NCBI GenBank assembly: GCA_965213765.1
Contig: OZ243926.1
Coordinates: 1,364,001 to 1,428,000, forward strand
Direction: 5' to 3'
Length of the DNA stretch: 64,000 nucleotides
From: JAJDXO01 sp965213765
GTDB taxonomy: Bacteria; Pseudomonadota; Alphaproteobacteria; Rhodospirillales; UBA2165
This document shows, one piece after another, positions 26,023 to 35,442 of this stretch. The position numbers and the translations under genes are program-made. Every line of letters starts with the position of its first letter. The stretch's first letter is position 1. The notes under the pieces are model-generated. The model had not been told where the DNA came from. It saw only the letters and a list, made by a program, of their open reading frames with translations, and ran no database searches.

Positions 26023-26384
26023 TATTCTGTTGTCGCCGAAATACATCTTGTAGTACCAGTCGTCGTGGGTCTGGTCGAAGGCGGCGTGGTTCAAAAGCCC
26101 CTTGTCCGGGACCACAAGCCCGCGAAAACGAAGCCGATCATCGGTCACAAACAAGTCGACCAACTCCAAATAAAAGTCGACCCTGGCCGGCGAGACCTTG
26201 GTCCATTTCGCCCCGAAAGCCGGTTTCAGACCGTATTCGGCCTTGAGGGCCCTAATCCGTTCGGAGAGTTCGCGAACGACATGGGTTTCACATGAGACGC
26301 CCCCCAGGCCATGACCGGGATATGGTCGTGTTTCAGATGGCAGTTTTCGTCGCAATAGACGTTGAATGTCTTTACGTCCGTCAT
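26023..26384 (-). pseudogene. DUF3800 protein, frameshifted and truncated
   Basis: Starts MTDVKTFNVYCDENCHLKHD at 26384 with the DUF3800 Asp/Glu motif (YCDENC). It changes frame near a run of six G at about 26305, then continues RELSERIRALKAEYGL, AKWTKVSPARVDFYLELVD and HDDWYYKMYFGDNR. The 3' end is replaced by IS sequence at about 26022. DUF3800 proteins have an RNase H-like fold and are common in defence islands. This copy is inactive. Confidence 0.75.
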
Positions 26385-26387
26385 GCT

Positions 26388-26433
26388 GGTCGGGCCGGGA
26401 AAAGTTGATCAACGCCGGCGGTGGCGAGCTGAC
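26388..26433 (+). repeat. 46-bp exact copy of part of the DUF2188 gene
   Basis: Identical to 54285-54330, inside the DUF2188 gene at 54170. It encodes GREKLINAGGGELT in frame and is joined in frame to the DUF499 ATPase piece on its right. It marks a recombination junction. Confidence 0.8.
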
Positions 26434-26765
26434 TGATGGCTTGAGCACCTTGCTTGTTGGTGCGGCCAAGCGCCTTACCGGTTCAGGCGGCGATCCTGTT
26501 GTCGAGCTGCAAACCAACTTCGGCGGGGGTAAGACCCACTCCATGCTGGCGCTTTACCACATGGTGGGCGGGGCCAAGGTTGGTGATCTGCCGGGACTGG
26601 ATCAGCTCCTGACGGACAACGGCTTGTCGGTGCCGGATAAGGTCAACCGGGCGGTGCTGGTCGGAACGTCGCGGGGTCCCCAGGATGTTATTGGCCTGGA
26701 AGGCGGGCGGGAAATCCGAACCACCTGGGGCGAGCTTGCATGGCAGCTGGGCGGGCAAGCGGCGC
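26434..26765 (+). pseudogene. DUF499-type ATPase, Walker-A segment, inverted
   Basis: The plus strand encodes GLSTLLVGAAKRLTGSGG, VVELQTNFGGGKTHSMLALY (Walker A with GGGKT) and LVGTSRGPQDV, then TTWGELAWQLGGQAA. These are the central motifs of the large DUF499 ATPases that sit beside DUF1156 methylases. The segment is opposite in orientation to the N-terminal piece at 26764-27106, so an inversion has split the gene. No start, no Walker B and no C-terminus are present. Confidence 0.75.
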
Positions 26766-27106
26766 ATCGAATCCAGAGCGCGTTCCGCGTCGTCGTAAGT
26801 GAACTTGCCGTCGTGGGCGAGTTCGTTGCGGACGGCGATCAGTTCGTTGACGATGGCCCGTTCGGTTTGACCGAGCACATCCTTGAAGGCCTCCATCCAG
26901 AAGATGTTCATGACCTTCAGAAGCGATTGCTGGTCCCAATCGACCTGGCCGTTCTTGTCCGGCTTCAGTCCCTTATAACGCTCCAGAACCTGAACCTGCC
27001 AATGGCCAGTCAACGAACTCTCAAGCCGCTTCTCGACGAACGGAGCCAAGGCCGCCGGCAGGAGCTCCATGCCTTCGAAGACGTGCTGCCTTGTGGATTT
27101 CGCCAT
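26764..27106 (-). pseudogene. DUF499 protein N-terminus with Swt1-type HEPN domain
   Basis: Starts at an ATG 12 bp after the methylase stop, so the two were one operon. Residues 1-115 read FEGMELLPAALAPFVEKRLE, WMEAFKDVLGQTERAIVNEL, then AVRNELAHDGKFTYDDAERA. RNELAH is an Rx4H motif of HEPN ribonuclease-like domains, of the Swt1 type common at the N-terminus of DUF499 proteins. After ALDSMRRL the sequence becomes the antisense of the inverted ATPase piece. Confidence 0.75.
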
Positions 27107-27118
27107 CTCTGCTCCCCC

Positions 27119-28945
27119 TTACAGATCAAGCGACGATTGGCCGTCGCCTCGAACATCGTGAATGGTCGCCGCCATGCGGGTCAGGTCCGTCCAGACCGCA
27201 ATCAGCGCGTTATAGGCTGTCGCCTCTTTCGCATCGCTCCGCTTGTTGGAACAAATGTCATAGAGGCAATAGGCGAGCTCCTTCACGGCCTCGGCCTTGT
27301 CGCTGCCAAGCTTCTTGATCAAAAGCGCGGCAGCTTCCTCGCCTTCGTCCTCAAGGGAACGAACGAGATATTGGCAACACTCCCAGATTGTCAAATGGGT
27401 GTCGGTCGCAGGCTCCCAATCATCCTGAAGCTCGTCCCGTCTTAGTATTCGAACCCGTCCGGCTGAATATTCAATAATTCCGGCGTGCTTGACACTCTCA
27501 ACGGATATCCCACGGGCCTGGGCGATATTGATAGCAACACCAGACTCCCCTTTTTCGTAACCATTCTGCTCAAACCATGTAATGCTAAACCGTGTATCCA
27601 GATCAAACTCACCTTGAATATCACTCAAGAATTCATCCAGCTCTCGATTGATGAGTTGAAGCGCCGTTCTTACAGTCATCGGGCTATCGTCTGCTTCAAG
27701 AACAGCCTTGTATCGGGAATACACCCCCATACCAGGGCCAATTGCAGATTGCGGCATGTCGGCGGGAGACACGTTGGCAGCCTGAAGTTCTACAATTGCC
27801 GGAGGTAGTTCTCGTTTGAGGGCTCGAATGAACTCTGCGCGGGTAACGGTCTCGGCAGTTTTAGATTTCTTGCGGCATACAAGAACCACTGAGTTGGCGA
27901 GGGCGTTGGTGCCCGAGGCGATCGTTCGGGCTGATCTTTCTGTCCGAACCGGCCAAGTGCCGACAACCGCATATCCTGAGCGAATGACAGCTTGAAGGAA
28001 AGTCGCCCAACCTGTGGAACTGATTCCCTCTTGATCGATCTCACTCTGTTTGAAGGCGTAATAGATGGTGGTGGGATAGTCGTTTCCTGACTGTCTGGAT
28101 AGCTGTGATATTGCGTCGGTCATCCCCGAAAGGAAAAAGGTCTCCGCCTGCGTTTTTCCACCATGCCGGTACGGTGTTGCGACAAGCTCCTCCGACTTTG
28201 GGACGGAGATCGTCGCAGTCAAAGAGGGATACACGTCTTTCGCATTTAGCCTCAACCATACATAGAAGTAGTCGGACAAATCAGCGTAACCGATATTATC
28301 GTAGTATGGAGGATCAGTGGAAATCACTGCACCGGAAGGCAATGTTGTGTGTTGAGCATCATGCTGTTGCGATTCACCTGAATTGCCCGGCCGAAATGTC
28401 TCTATTGCCTTTGAAATCCAATCGAGCGCACCACCTATATTTCCTGTGCTTTCACTGAAAAAGTTACATTCAGCAAAGTCCCAGGTCATGGGGATTGCTT
28501 GGCGCGCGAATGTGAACCGTATGAAACCGCCGCTCGCCCATGTAGCGATACTGCTGCCCGCGTCTGCAAGGCGATCTACGGCGAACGCCAAATACACGCT
28601 CAACGCCTCGGCATAGGCTTTGGCGCCGGTGCCGCCGTCGCGCAGCGGAGTCGGATCGTCGGAAAGACCAGCGGCCAGGGCATCCCGCTCTATCTTGGTC
28701 CGCGCCTCGTGCACCAGATCACTGAAGGTGGTCAGCGCCACAAGCTGCCGGTTGGTAAACAGCTTTCCCCACTGATTCAGGCCGTACCCGTGACAAGTTC
28801 CACCCGTTAGTTTCGCTGGTGTCTCTCCAGAAAGGAACTTGTCGCGGCACTCTCCGGCAATCTCGCTTGCTTGGGGTGATGCGGCAATGGCGATGTGCGC
28901 CTCGTTGGGTGCAAGATAGATGCGGCTTCTTTTTCCCTCAGAGGC
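27119..28945 (-). pseudogene. Adenine-specific DNA methylase, N-terminus removed by IS5
   Basis: About 605 residues of the C-terminal part of a large DUF1156-type methylase. Visible motifs are THCHGYGLNQWG-like and WDFAECNFFS, then STDPPYYDNIGYADLSDYFY, with DPPY as the catalytic motif IV of N6-adenine/N4-cytosine methylases. A helical C-terminal region holds LTRMAATIHDVRGDGQSSL. The gene starts inside the IS5 left end (28941), so the N-terminal DUF1156 and Zn-ribbon part is missing. The downstream gene is the HEPN-DUF499 protein. The set (methylase, DUF499, DUF3800 nearby) suggests a lost phage-defence or restriction operon. Confidence 0.8.
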
Positions 28946-29847
28946 CGTTTCGAAAGTGGTTGAGTGTCCGGTATTGATGTGATTCCAGGAAGGTTTTTGA
29001 GACTGATCTGGAGCCGCCATGTGGACGCCGACCACCCGAGAGCAGCATAGCCGCAAGGCGCTGCGTTATCAGACTGATTTGACTGATGCGGAGTGGGTTG
29101 TGATTGAGCCTCATTTGCCTCCGGCTCATGGCACGGGACGGCCCCGGTCATGGCCGATGCGCGAGATCGTCAACGGCATTTTCTATGTGATGCGGGCTGG
29201 CTGCCCTTGGCGCTTGCTGCCAAGCGATTTGCCACCGTGGGGCACGATCTATCGCTGGTTCGCCAAGTTCCGCGATGACGGCCTCCTTGAGAAGATCAAT
29301 CACTCTCTGGTCATGGCCGACCGCGAACGGGTCGGACGCGAGGCCAGCCCGAGCGGCGCGATTATCGACAGCCAGAGCGTCAAGACGACCGAGGCTGGCG
29401 GCCCCCGCGGCTACGATGCGGGCAAGAAGATCAAGGGACGCAAGCGCCACGCGCTGGTCGACACCGACGGGCGCGGCCTCGTGTTCGAGGCGCACCCGGC
29501 GAGTATCCAGGACCGCGATGGTGGTGGGCCGCTGCTGTGCGCCTCACGCGGCTCGTTTCCGTTCATCGAGAAGGTCTTTGCCGACAGCGGCTACGCCGGC
29601 GAAAGGGTCGCCACGGCCACCGTGATCGCTGTCGAGATCGTACGCAAAAGCCCCGATCAGGTCGGCTTCGCCGTCCAACCGCGCCGCTGGGTCGTGGAAC
29701 GCTTCTTCGCCTGGATCAACCGCAACCGGCGACTGGCAAAGGATTTCGAGGCCACCATCGCCTCGGCTCGCGCCTTCCTCTACGCCGCCTCCGTCATGCT
29801 CCTCGTCCGCAGATTGGCCCGAAACGCATGACTTTCGAAACCGACTC
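28941..29847 (+). mobile_element. Complete IS5-family element inside the methylase gene
   Basis: 907 bp with imperfect terminal inverted repeats: GAGGCCGTTTCGAAAG at 28941 and the complement of GAGTCGGTTTCGAAAG ending at 29847. The element separates the methylase remnant on the left from a truncated secreted-protein gene on the right. The flanks are not clean duplications of one site, so the arrangement probably followed a deletion. Confidence 0.85.
29019..29831 (+). CDS. IS5-family transposase
   Basis: 270 residues, intact. N-terminal ALRYQTDLTDAEWVVIEPHL; catalytic blocks AIIDSQSVKTTEAGGPRGYD, GRKRHALVDTDGRGLVFE and RRWVVERFFAWINRNRRLAK supply the D, D and E. It is clearly distinct from the three transposases with the WTEITRP start. 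Only about 78 bp separate the IS end from the ATG. Confidence 0.9.
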   Translation: MWTPTTREQHSRKALRYQTDLTDAEWVVIEPHLPPAHGTGRPRSWPMREIVNGIFYVMRAGCPWRLLPSDLPPWGTIYRWFAKFRDDGLLEKINHSLVMADRERVGREASPSGAIIDSQSVKTTEAGGPRGYDAGKKIKGRKRHALVDTDGRGLVFEAHPASIQDRDGGGPLLCASRGSFPFIEKVFADSGYAGERVATATVIAVEIVRKSPDQVGFAVQPRRWVVERFFAWINRNRRLAKDFEATIASARAFLYAASVMLLVRRLARNA

Positions 29848-30096
29848 TAAACAAGAGGCATAAAGATATTGATTGTCTATATCTTCACTGTCTTGTTTGT
29901 ATTCTTTTTCAGCATAGTCAAAATCACAAACTCGTTGTCCTCTCTTATATTCATTCGCTCCGGCGAGTTGTGGCGCCGCGATCGCGCCGGTCAGGAACGC
30001 CGCCGCGATCGCTGCCGGCAGCAGGCCGATCCGCCCCGGTTTCCGCGGCAGGCCGCGCCGCGAATTGTCCTTCGATTGTTCCGGTACCGGTGGCAT
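29848..30096 (-). pseudogene. Small secreted protein, 3' end lost to IS5
   Basis: About 83 codons before the IS5 right end. The N-terminus is basic (QSKDNSRRGLPRKPGR). A signal segment (IGLLPAAIAAAFLTGAIAA) follows, then a charged mature part with YKRGQRVCDFDYAEKEYKQD. The last residues of the ORF to 29794 are IS-derived. Two Cys remain. The family is not recognised. Confidence 0.55.
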
Positions 30097-30166
30097 GGTT
30101 GCTTTCCTTCCGATATAGCGGTTTGAACCCGTCGCGGGCAGGCCTCAGTGTCTGGCCCGAAATGAA

Positions 30167-30740
30167 TTGAGTGATTTCAGTATGTTGTGCTTCACTGCCT
30201 TGTGCCGCAAGAGCATGGAGGCACAGCATGTGGACTGAAATCACTCGACCGAAGTATGACCGCGAGCAGTTGCGATATGCAAGTGATCTTACCGACGATG
30301 AGTGGACGTTGATCGAACCCCATATGCCGGCGGCGCAAGCTCTGGGTCGACCGCGGACGACAGACTTGCGGGACGTGGTGAACGCGGTTCTGTATGTCTT
30401 GCGCTCGGGCTGCCCGTGGCGCCTGCTGCCGAAGGATTTTCCGCCTCGTTCGACGGTGCAGCGCTATTTCGCCGCGTGGCGGGACGAGGGTCTGTGGGCT
30501 GGGATCAACCACGCCCTGCTGTCGGCGGCCCGCGAGGCGGAGGGCCGCGATGCGGCTCCGTCCGCCGGCGTTATCGACAGCCAATCGGTGAAGAGCACGG
30601 AAAGCGGCGGCCCACGGGGCTTTGACGCGGGCAAGAAGGTGAAGGGCCGCAAGCGTCATATCGTTACCGACACCGGTGGCCTGCTGCTCGCCGCCCAGGT
30701 CCATGCCGCCGACATTCAGGACCGCGACGGCGCACCCGGC
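30167..30740 (+). pseudogene. IS5-family element, left two thirds
   Basis: The left end TTGAGTGATTTCAG (30167) equals the outer ends of the pair at 469-2287. The transposase starts at 30228 (MWTEITRPKYDREQLRYASD) and is normal through GVIDSQSVKSTESGGPRGFD and ADIQDRDGAPG. The match ends at about 30740, where IS3 sequence on the opposite strand begins. The C-terminal catalytic Glu block is missing. Confidence 0.85.
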
Positions 30741-30862
30741 CTATTTGCGGCCAGCCTTGTCCATCATATCCACAAGCTGCTCGCTGCCGTAGGTTCCCGC
30801 CGGCGTTCGGCCGCCGAGGGCCGAATGGGGACGCTCGGTGTTATACAACTCGACTCTCGAAC
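30741..30862 (-). pseudogene. 3' tip of an IS3-family orfB
   Basis: Minus-strand LYNTERPHSALGGRTPAGTY, then a stop at 30741. YNxxRPHSALGxxTPA is the signature end of IS3-group transposases. Nothing more of the IS3 element is identifiable upstream (30863-31246 holds only short unrecognised ORFs). It may once have belonged with the 5' IS3 pieces elsewhere, but the sequence does not show that. Confidence 0.75.
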
Positions 30863-31246
30863 ACCCACAGTAATGCTCATCGCAGGATTCTTTACGAGTT
30901 TCACCCCTGGTTTGGACAGGACGTCGCCATTGATCGAGTGTCGACCAGGGGCGGGGTTTGCGTAACCCGCTGCCGCTTGCTGGGCGGCGCACCAGGACCC
31001 CTGGTCGAAGCACCGTTTTGGATGTTCGACCGGCAGAGTTGCTCGACCGATCGTAGACGGGAGCGGGCGCATGTCGATCTGAGGACGCTAGAAGCGCTCG
31101 CGGATTTGTTGGCCGCGGCTTTGCGCGATGATGGGGGCGTCTCTATATCTTTCTTCGGCGGTTTCCGATCGACATGCAGACTTAAGGCTTCATTACCGTA
31201 GTCAAGGAGCCGATGATGCACCGATCCCCATCCGAAGTCCGTTCAG
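30863..31246. other. No convincing gene
   Basis: Debris between the IS3 tip and the next fused ORF. Several overlapping ORFs of under 110 codons exist on both strands without family resemblance. Confidence 0.35.
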
Positions 31247-31477
31247 TTGGGTCTGTTCGGCCCGCCAGACGACAGCCAACCGCTCGACACGCCACGATGG
31301 CGCAGTCTACCGGACCGGACGCGGCGGCGGGCGATGGGCCTGATGACTCAGATGCTGCTGGAACATCGCGGCAGCCTAGCCGAGGGGGCGACCGCGCGAT
31401 ACGCCCATCTCGCCAACGATCCCGTCAAGTCGGCGGCAAACCGGATCGCGAGCAGAATCGCCGAAGTCAGCGGGTGA
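31247..31477 (+). pseudogene. Fusion of a small recombinase-associated protein and an integrase tail
   Basis: The first ~48 residues (LFGPPDDSQPLDTPRWRSLP, then MGLMTQMLLEHRG) look like the small protein that often accompanies transposon serine recombinases. From about 31393 the frame runs into ATARYAHLANDPVKSAANRI to the stop. This is nearly identical to the end of the integrase fragment at 54655-54894 and includes the Tyr nucleophile. It is an accidental fusion and unlikely to be functional. Confidence 0.6.
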
Positions 31478-31642
31478 AGCGGCAGAAATAGCGTCGGCAT
31501 GTTATTCGGCGCGCAAATTTGACCACCTCAAGGACGAGGTGCAGCAGATCCGCATCGTGTTCGAGAACATGGTCGACCGGATCGGGCCGGAGTTCGGCAC
31601 GAAGGTCGAGCGGAGGTCGGCAAAGTCTCGGAGGGTGCGATC

Positions 31643-31870
31643 ATGTCCAAAGCCTCGAATATCTCGATCGGTGGGGACGCCCCGTCCCTGTACTTCCGGA
31701 AAATCGAAGAGCAGGAAGGCGTATCCCCGTTTGTGCTGGACGATATCCTGCAATCCCACCTCATCGAGCCCGGTCATCTGCGCAACGACGACTTCAATGA
31801 TTTCTTCGATGCCCGCGTGCTAGCGCTCTCCGAGATCGTGGCGGACGCGATGGGCATACCGCCAATGTGA
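31643..31870 (+). CDS. Unknown 75-residue ORF, possibly a 3' fragment
   Basis: Begins MSKASNISIGGDAPSLYFRK and ends MGIPPM. The sequence is complex and balanced like a real protein (HLRNDDFNDFFDARVLALSE). Upstream, at 31510-31630, KFDHLKDEVQQIRIVFENMV and DRIGPEFGTKV are open in another frame, so this may be the end of a longer frameshifted gene. Not recognised. Confidence 0.4.
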   Translation: MSKASNISIGGDAPSLYFRKIEEQEGVSPFVLDDILQSHLIEPGHLRNDDFNDFFDARVLALSEIVADAMGIPPM

Positions 31871-32197
31871 ACGGCGTCCGAGTGACTCTGCACTACCATA
31901 TTTCCAATTGACGGCAATCTGGGACCAAATAGTCTGGAGGGGCGTCGAACTGGTCGTTTGACCGTTTTCATTCCGGAAGTAGGAAATGCTCTGGCTTGGA
32001 CGCCTCCTCCTTTTTTCGTATTTGATAACTGTTATCGCTCTGGACTCATTCGTCTCCGCAGCTGTAGCAGAGGTGGATACGTCCTCCACAAGACTTACGG
32101 CAACCTATCTCCAAGCCGTCAACGCCATCTCGGTCGTGGAAAATGACAACGCACTAGGCTGCGGTGACATTTTAGGGATTCCTTTTTTGTCTTTGGT

Positions 32198-32641
32198 GTG
32201 ATTCAACACTGGCTTTTGGAGGTTGGTGTGGAAGGCGAAGTGCTGAGAGACGATCAATGGGCGCGGCTTCGGGACTTTGTTCCTGGCGGGATGAAGGGCA
32301 AGCGTGGTCCACGCAGCGACGGGCGGCGGTTTTTCGATGCGATCCTGTGGCTGGCGCGCTCTGGTGCGCGGTGGCGTGATTTGCCGGCGGATCGGTTTGG
32401 CCCCTATCAGACGGTGAAGCGGCGCTACTACCGCTGGATCGAGGCGGGTGTGTTTGACCGCATCTTCGAGGCTGTCGCGGATGATCCGGACTTGGAATGG
32501 CTGGCGATCGACGCCACCATCGTCCGGGCCCAGGCCCAAGCCGCCGGCGGGCGGCGAAAAAGGGGGGACCGCAAGCCCAGGCTCTCGGCCGGTCCCGGGG
32601 CGGGTTCGGCACCAAAATCCACGCCGTCGTCGATGCGTTAG
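32198..32641 (+). CDS. IS427-type transposase orfA
   Basis: 147 residues: LRDDQWARLRDFVPGGMKGK, RGPRSDGRRFFDAILWLARS, then LADDPDLEWLAIDATIVRA-like text with the first catalytic Asp (AIDATIV). GTG start at 32198 (or a later TTG). It overlaps orfB by about 145 bp. At 32557-32567 the sequence GCGAAAAAGGGGGG offers a slippery A5G6 run where -1 frameshifting would join the two ORFs, as is common in this group. Confidence 0.85.
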   Translation: MIQHWLLEVGVEGEVLRDDQWARLRDFVPGGMKGKRGPRSDGRRFFDAILWLARSGARWRDLPADRFGPYQTVKRRYYRWIEAGVFDRIFEAVADDPDLEWLAIDATIVRAQAQAAGGRRKRGDRKPRLSAGPGAGSAPKSTPSSMR

Positions 32642-32991
32642 GCCTGCCAGTGCGCTTCGATCTCGGGCCAGGACAACAAAACGACATGGTCCCCGCCCAC
32701 AACCTCATCCAGGGCCTGGCCGCGGGCCACGTCCTCGCGGACCGCGCCTACGACGCCGACAGCCTGCATGACCTGATCTATGAGCAAGGCGGTGAGCCCG
32801 TCATCCCACCGCGCCGGCATCGCAAATACCAGCATAGCTATGACCGCATCGCCTATAAACAGCGCTGGGGCGTCGAAGGCTTTTTCGCCAAGCTCAAGCA
32901 ATGGCGGCGCATCGCAACACGCTACGACAAACTTGCCGCCCACTTCCTCGGCTTCATCAAACTCGCAAGTATCATGCTCTGGCTTAAATGA
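32497..32991 (+). CDS. IS427-type transposase orfB
   Basis: Reads AAKKGGPQAQALGRSRGGFG, TKIHAVVDALGLPVRFDL (second Asp), VLADRAYDADSLHDLIYEQG, then WGVEGFFAKLKQWRRIATRY (catalytic Glu) and ends FIKLASIMLWLK. The N-terminal part before the slippery run is probably not used; the fusion with orfA makes the active protein. Intact. Confidence 0.85.
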   Translation: MAGDRRHHRPGPGPSRRRAAKKGGPQAQALGRSRGGFGTKIHAVVDALGLPVRFDLGPGQQNDMVPAHNLIQGLAAGHVLADRAYDADSLHDLIYEQGGEPVIPPRRHRKYQHSYDRIAYKQRWGVEGFFAKLKQWRRIATRYDKLAAHFLGFIKLASIMLWLK

Positions 32992-34898
32992 TTAAATTGT
33001 CACCACAGCCTAAAGTCTTTATTTCGTCGCGCTAGATTAGCGCTTGCAGACGATCCGGTACTTGTATCCAGCTACGTGACCGCGGAGAGTCGTGGATATA
33101 TGGCGTTTCAGGAAATCCTGAAACATTTGGTCGCTGCCGAGAGTATTGACGGTGCCCTGAAGATCACACGCTTGGTCAGGCGGGCTCATTGGCAGTCCGA
33201 AGGGTTGTTAGGTGTTGCCCAGCACGTTGTATCACGTAATCCCAGTCTGACGCGCGAACTGTTGGTCGAGGCAGAGTTAATTCTCGCTCGGACGGATCGT
33301 ATACTGGAGGAGCGGGACAGCCCTGACATCCCATATACGATCCCGTTGAGACGATCATACGCTTTTGGTGTTCGGCTTCTCGGTCAGATTGACCGACTTG
33401 CGGCCTTGTGGAGGCAGCTGGGTGCTGAAGGGCGGTCGGCGCAACTGTTCAACTTTCACTTGTCACCTGTCAAAGATTTGCTGCAGTCCCTCATCACCGC
33501 AAGGCAAGATCACGCCAATCAGAATAACCCGCTCCGGTTTTGGCTAGTCGATCAGACAGAATCCGGTCAGATTTGGCTGGTTGACCTGCCTTTTCCGAAA
33601 GGGAATGCTGAAGCCGATTTTCAGAAATACCGTGCGATTTCGGAGAAATTGGCGTCGAAGGCGGATGTGACGCCCGAATGGTTACGTTTGGCCGAAAGAG
33701 CCAATCTTCTCGACGACAATGAGAGCCGGCGGAAATACACTGCGGCGGCGCTATCTGCGGCCCACGGTCCGCCGGAATTCCAACGTTTGCTCGTTGCTGA
33801 GTTTCTGATTGATGCCGGTTTAACGCGGCAGGCGGTCGAGCTTTTAATGGATTGGCGATCCGATCTTGGCAACGCGTCTCAGCGCGATACCTATCTAGCG
33901 CGGCTCGGCTCCACATTGGCCAAAATCGGTCGCCTCCCCATTTTGCGCATGGTTGCCAAGGAAATTGCCTCACCAGTGATTCATAGGAGTTTCTTGGAGG
34001 ACGCCATCGTGAACGCAGCCGCAGCCGGATTCCCTGAACAAGCAGATGAATTGGAATCCGACTTGCGGAACCTGGCGGAAGGACCAGGGGTGAGTTACGG
34101 CGAGAGGCTCCGAATAACTCGGAGTGCGGCCCGCTCACGCTTAAGACGAGGGGATATGAAAGGGGCTGTCGAACTTTCATCTTCATTAAATTCCGCTGCC
34201 GATCAGGCTGCTCTCGTCCGAAATCTTATTCTCACTGCGCAACGGTCCGCAGCCCTTCCAAAGATTGATTTACTTGTCTCAAGATTGAGTGAGTTAGCGG
34301 AAAACATGGAGAGCGTGCCTTACATGGTGGTGGCTGGCGCGGCCGCCCACGATGCCGCACTGTCCGAAGCGAGGGGGAAAATCCACTCGTCGATTTGGAA
34401 GATGTTGAGCAAGGAGTCACCGAGCACTCAGTCGGGACAGCGCCTCCGGAAATCCCTCAGCATGAGGTACCTGGCGCCCGTTTTGTGGGCAGAAGAAGGA
34501 AATCTATCTCGTTTGATTGATGCGGTGATGGACGTTGAAAACGCGGAATGGCGAGCACGCCACTTAGTGGAATTGGCATTGAATGCCTGTTCACTCGGCG
34601 CGTTCGAGACCGCGGTTCAAATCGCGCAGACTATTGCCGATCAAAACGATCGAGCCTTCGTGCTTGTTGGGATTTCTGCGGCAATCCCACTCCCCAGAAA
34701 GGTCAAGGTGAGCACCCGAGCACATCTGTGTGGACGCCGGACCTGATTTGGCTTTGGTTCGGCCTCGTGGAAAAGCCAGAATAGCTTTATGCGATTGGGT
34801 CTGTGGCGTTGGCGTGGACCCAGTCTAACCTTCTTGGACTTGTTGTAGAATTGTCTGGGCATAGCGCGAATGCGATAATTCTTCTAGCATCGAAACAA

Positions 34899-35396
34899 AT
34901 GAACTGGTTCCAATATTTTCTGGTGGCCACCGGGGGCGTCCTGTTATCGATAATTGCAATGACGCCGCGAGTATCTGCTGAATCCGTCGATTCAGTGCAA
35001 CTCAGAGTGAGCCATATTCTTGATGGCCAAAATACGACGGTTCCTCTCGACTGCAACTCGGAAACTACGATTTGTACGGGGGTTGGTATGTTTGTTTTTC
35101 GTGGCTCCGAACAACCCATCAAAATCTTTGTCGAACGGTCAAAGAGAGACTTATTCGTCTATTTAAGTGGTGATCAGGAGTATTTCGGCGGAAAGTTCAG
35201 GGATCATCTGCGAATGCGGCTGTCCGACGCGGCAGTCCAAGTCAAAGAGTTTTCGGTATTCAGTCTACCTTCTCCCCCACGCCGAAGATCTCCGAACTCC
35301 AGAGCTGCCATGGCGCCAGTTTTTGAATTTGGGGAGCAAATTCGGGGAATACTCCGTGTGCGCTGGGCCGCTGATTTGGATTTACCCGAGAAGTAG
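34899..35396 (+). CDS. Secreted protein, unknown
   Basis: 165 residues from the ATG at 34899. A signal peptide (WFQYFLVATGGVLLSIIAMT, ending PRVSAES) precedes a mature part with VQLRVSHILDGQNTTVPLDC, then CTGVGMFVFRGSEQPIKIFV, and a C-terminal Pro/Arg-rich stretch. Two Cys may form a disulfide. The frame is open to 34803, but the signal peptide favours the later start. Not recognised. Confidence 0.55.
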   Translation: MNWFQYFLVATGGVLLSIIAMTPRVSAESVDSVQLRVSHILDGQNTTVPLDCNSETTICTGVGMFVFRGSEQPIKIFVERSKRDLFVYLSGDQEYFGGKFRDHLRMRLSDAAVQVKEFSVFSLPSPPRRRSPNSRAAMAPVFEFGEQIRGILRVRWAADLDLPEK

Positions 35397-35442
35397 CTCT
35401 GCCTCAGTTCATTAGTGAAATATCTCATACGGTACCTGTAGG

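Larger units (their letters stand above)
32155..33012 (+). mobile_element. Complete IS427-type IS5 element with TA duplication
   Basis: Inverted ends GGCTGCGGTGACA (32157) and TGTCACCACAGCC (33010), flanked by TA at 32155-32156 and 33011-33012, the 2-bp duplication expected for this group. It encodes orfA and orfB with a frameshift. Partial copies lie at 2680-3002 and 25840-26022. Confidence 0.9.
31986..34746 (+). pseudogene. Exported alpha-solenoid protein split by an IS
   Basis: Codons 31986-32156 give a signal peptide (LLLFSYLITVIALDSFVSAA) and ~35 mature residues ending ISVVENDNAL. The frame resumes directly after the IS at 33013 (KSLFRRARLALADDPVLVSS) and continues to 34746. Deleting 32157-33012 restores an open frame of about 634 residues. 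The long part is made of helix pairs without enzymatic motifs, for example RLAERANLLDDNESRRKYTA, EFLIDAGLTRQAVELLMDWR and LKIGRLPILRMVAKEI-like. It is TPR/SEL1-like in style and probably a periplasmic scaffold. The last ~15 residues look off-family, so the 3' end may also be altered. Confidence 0.7.
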
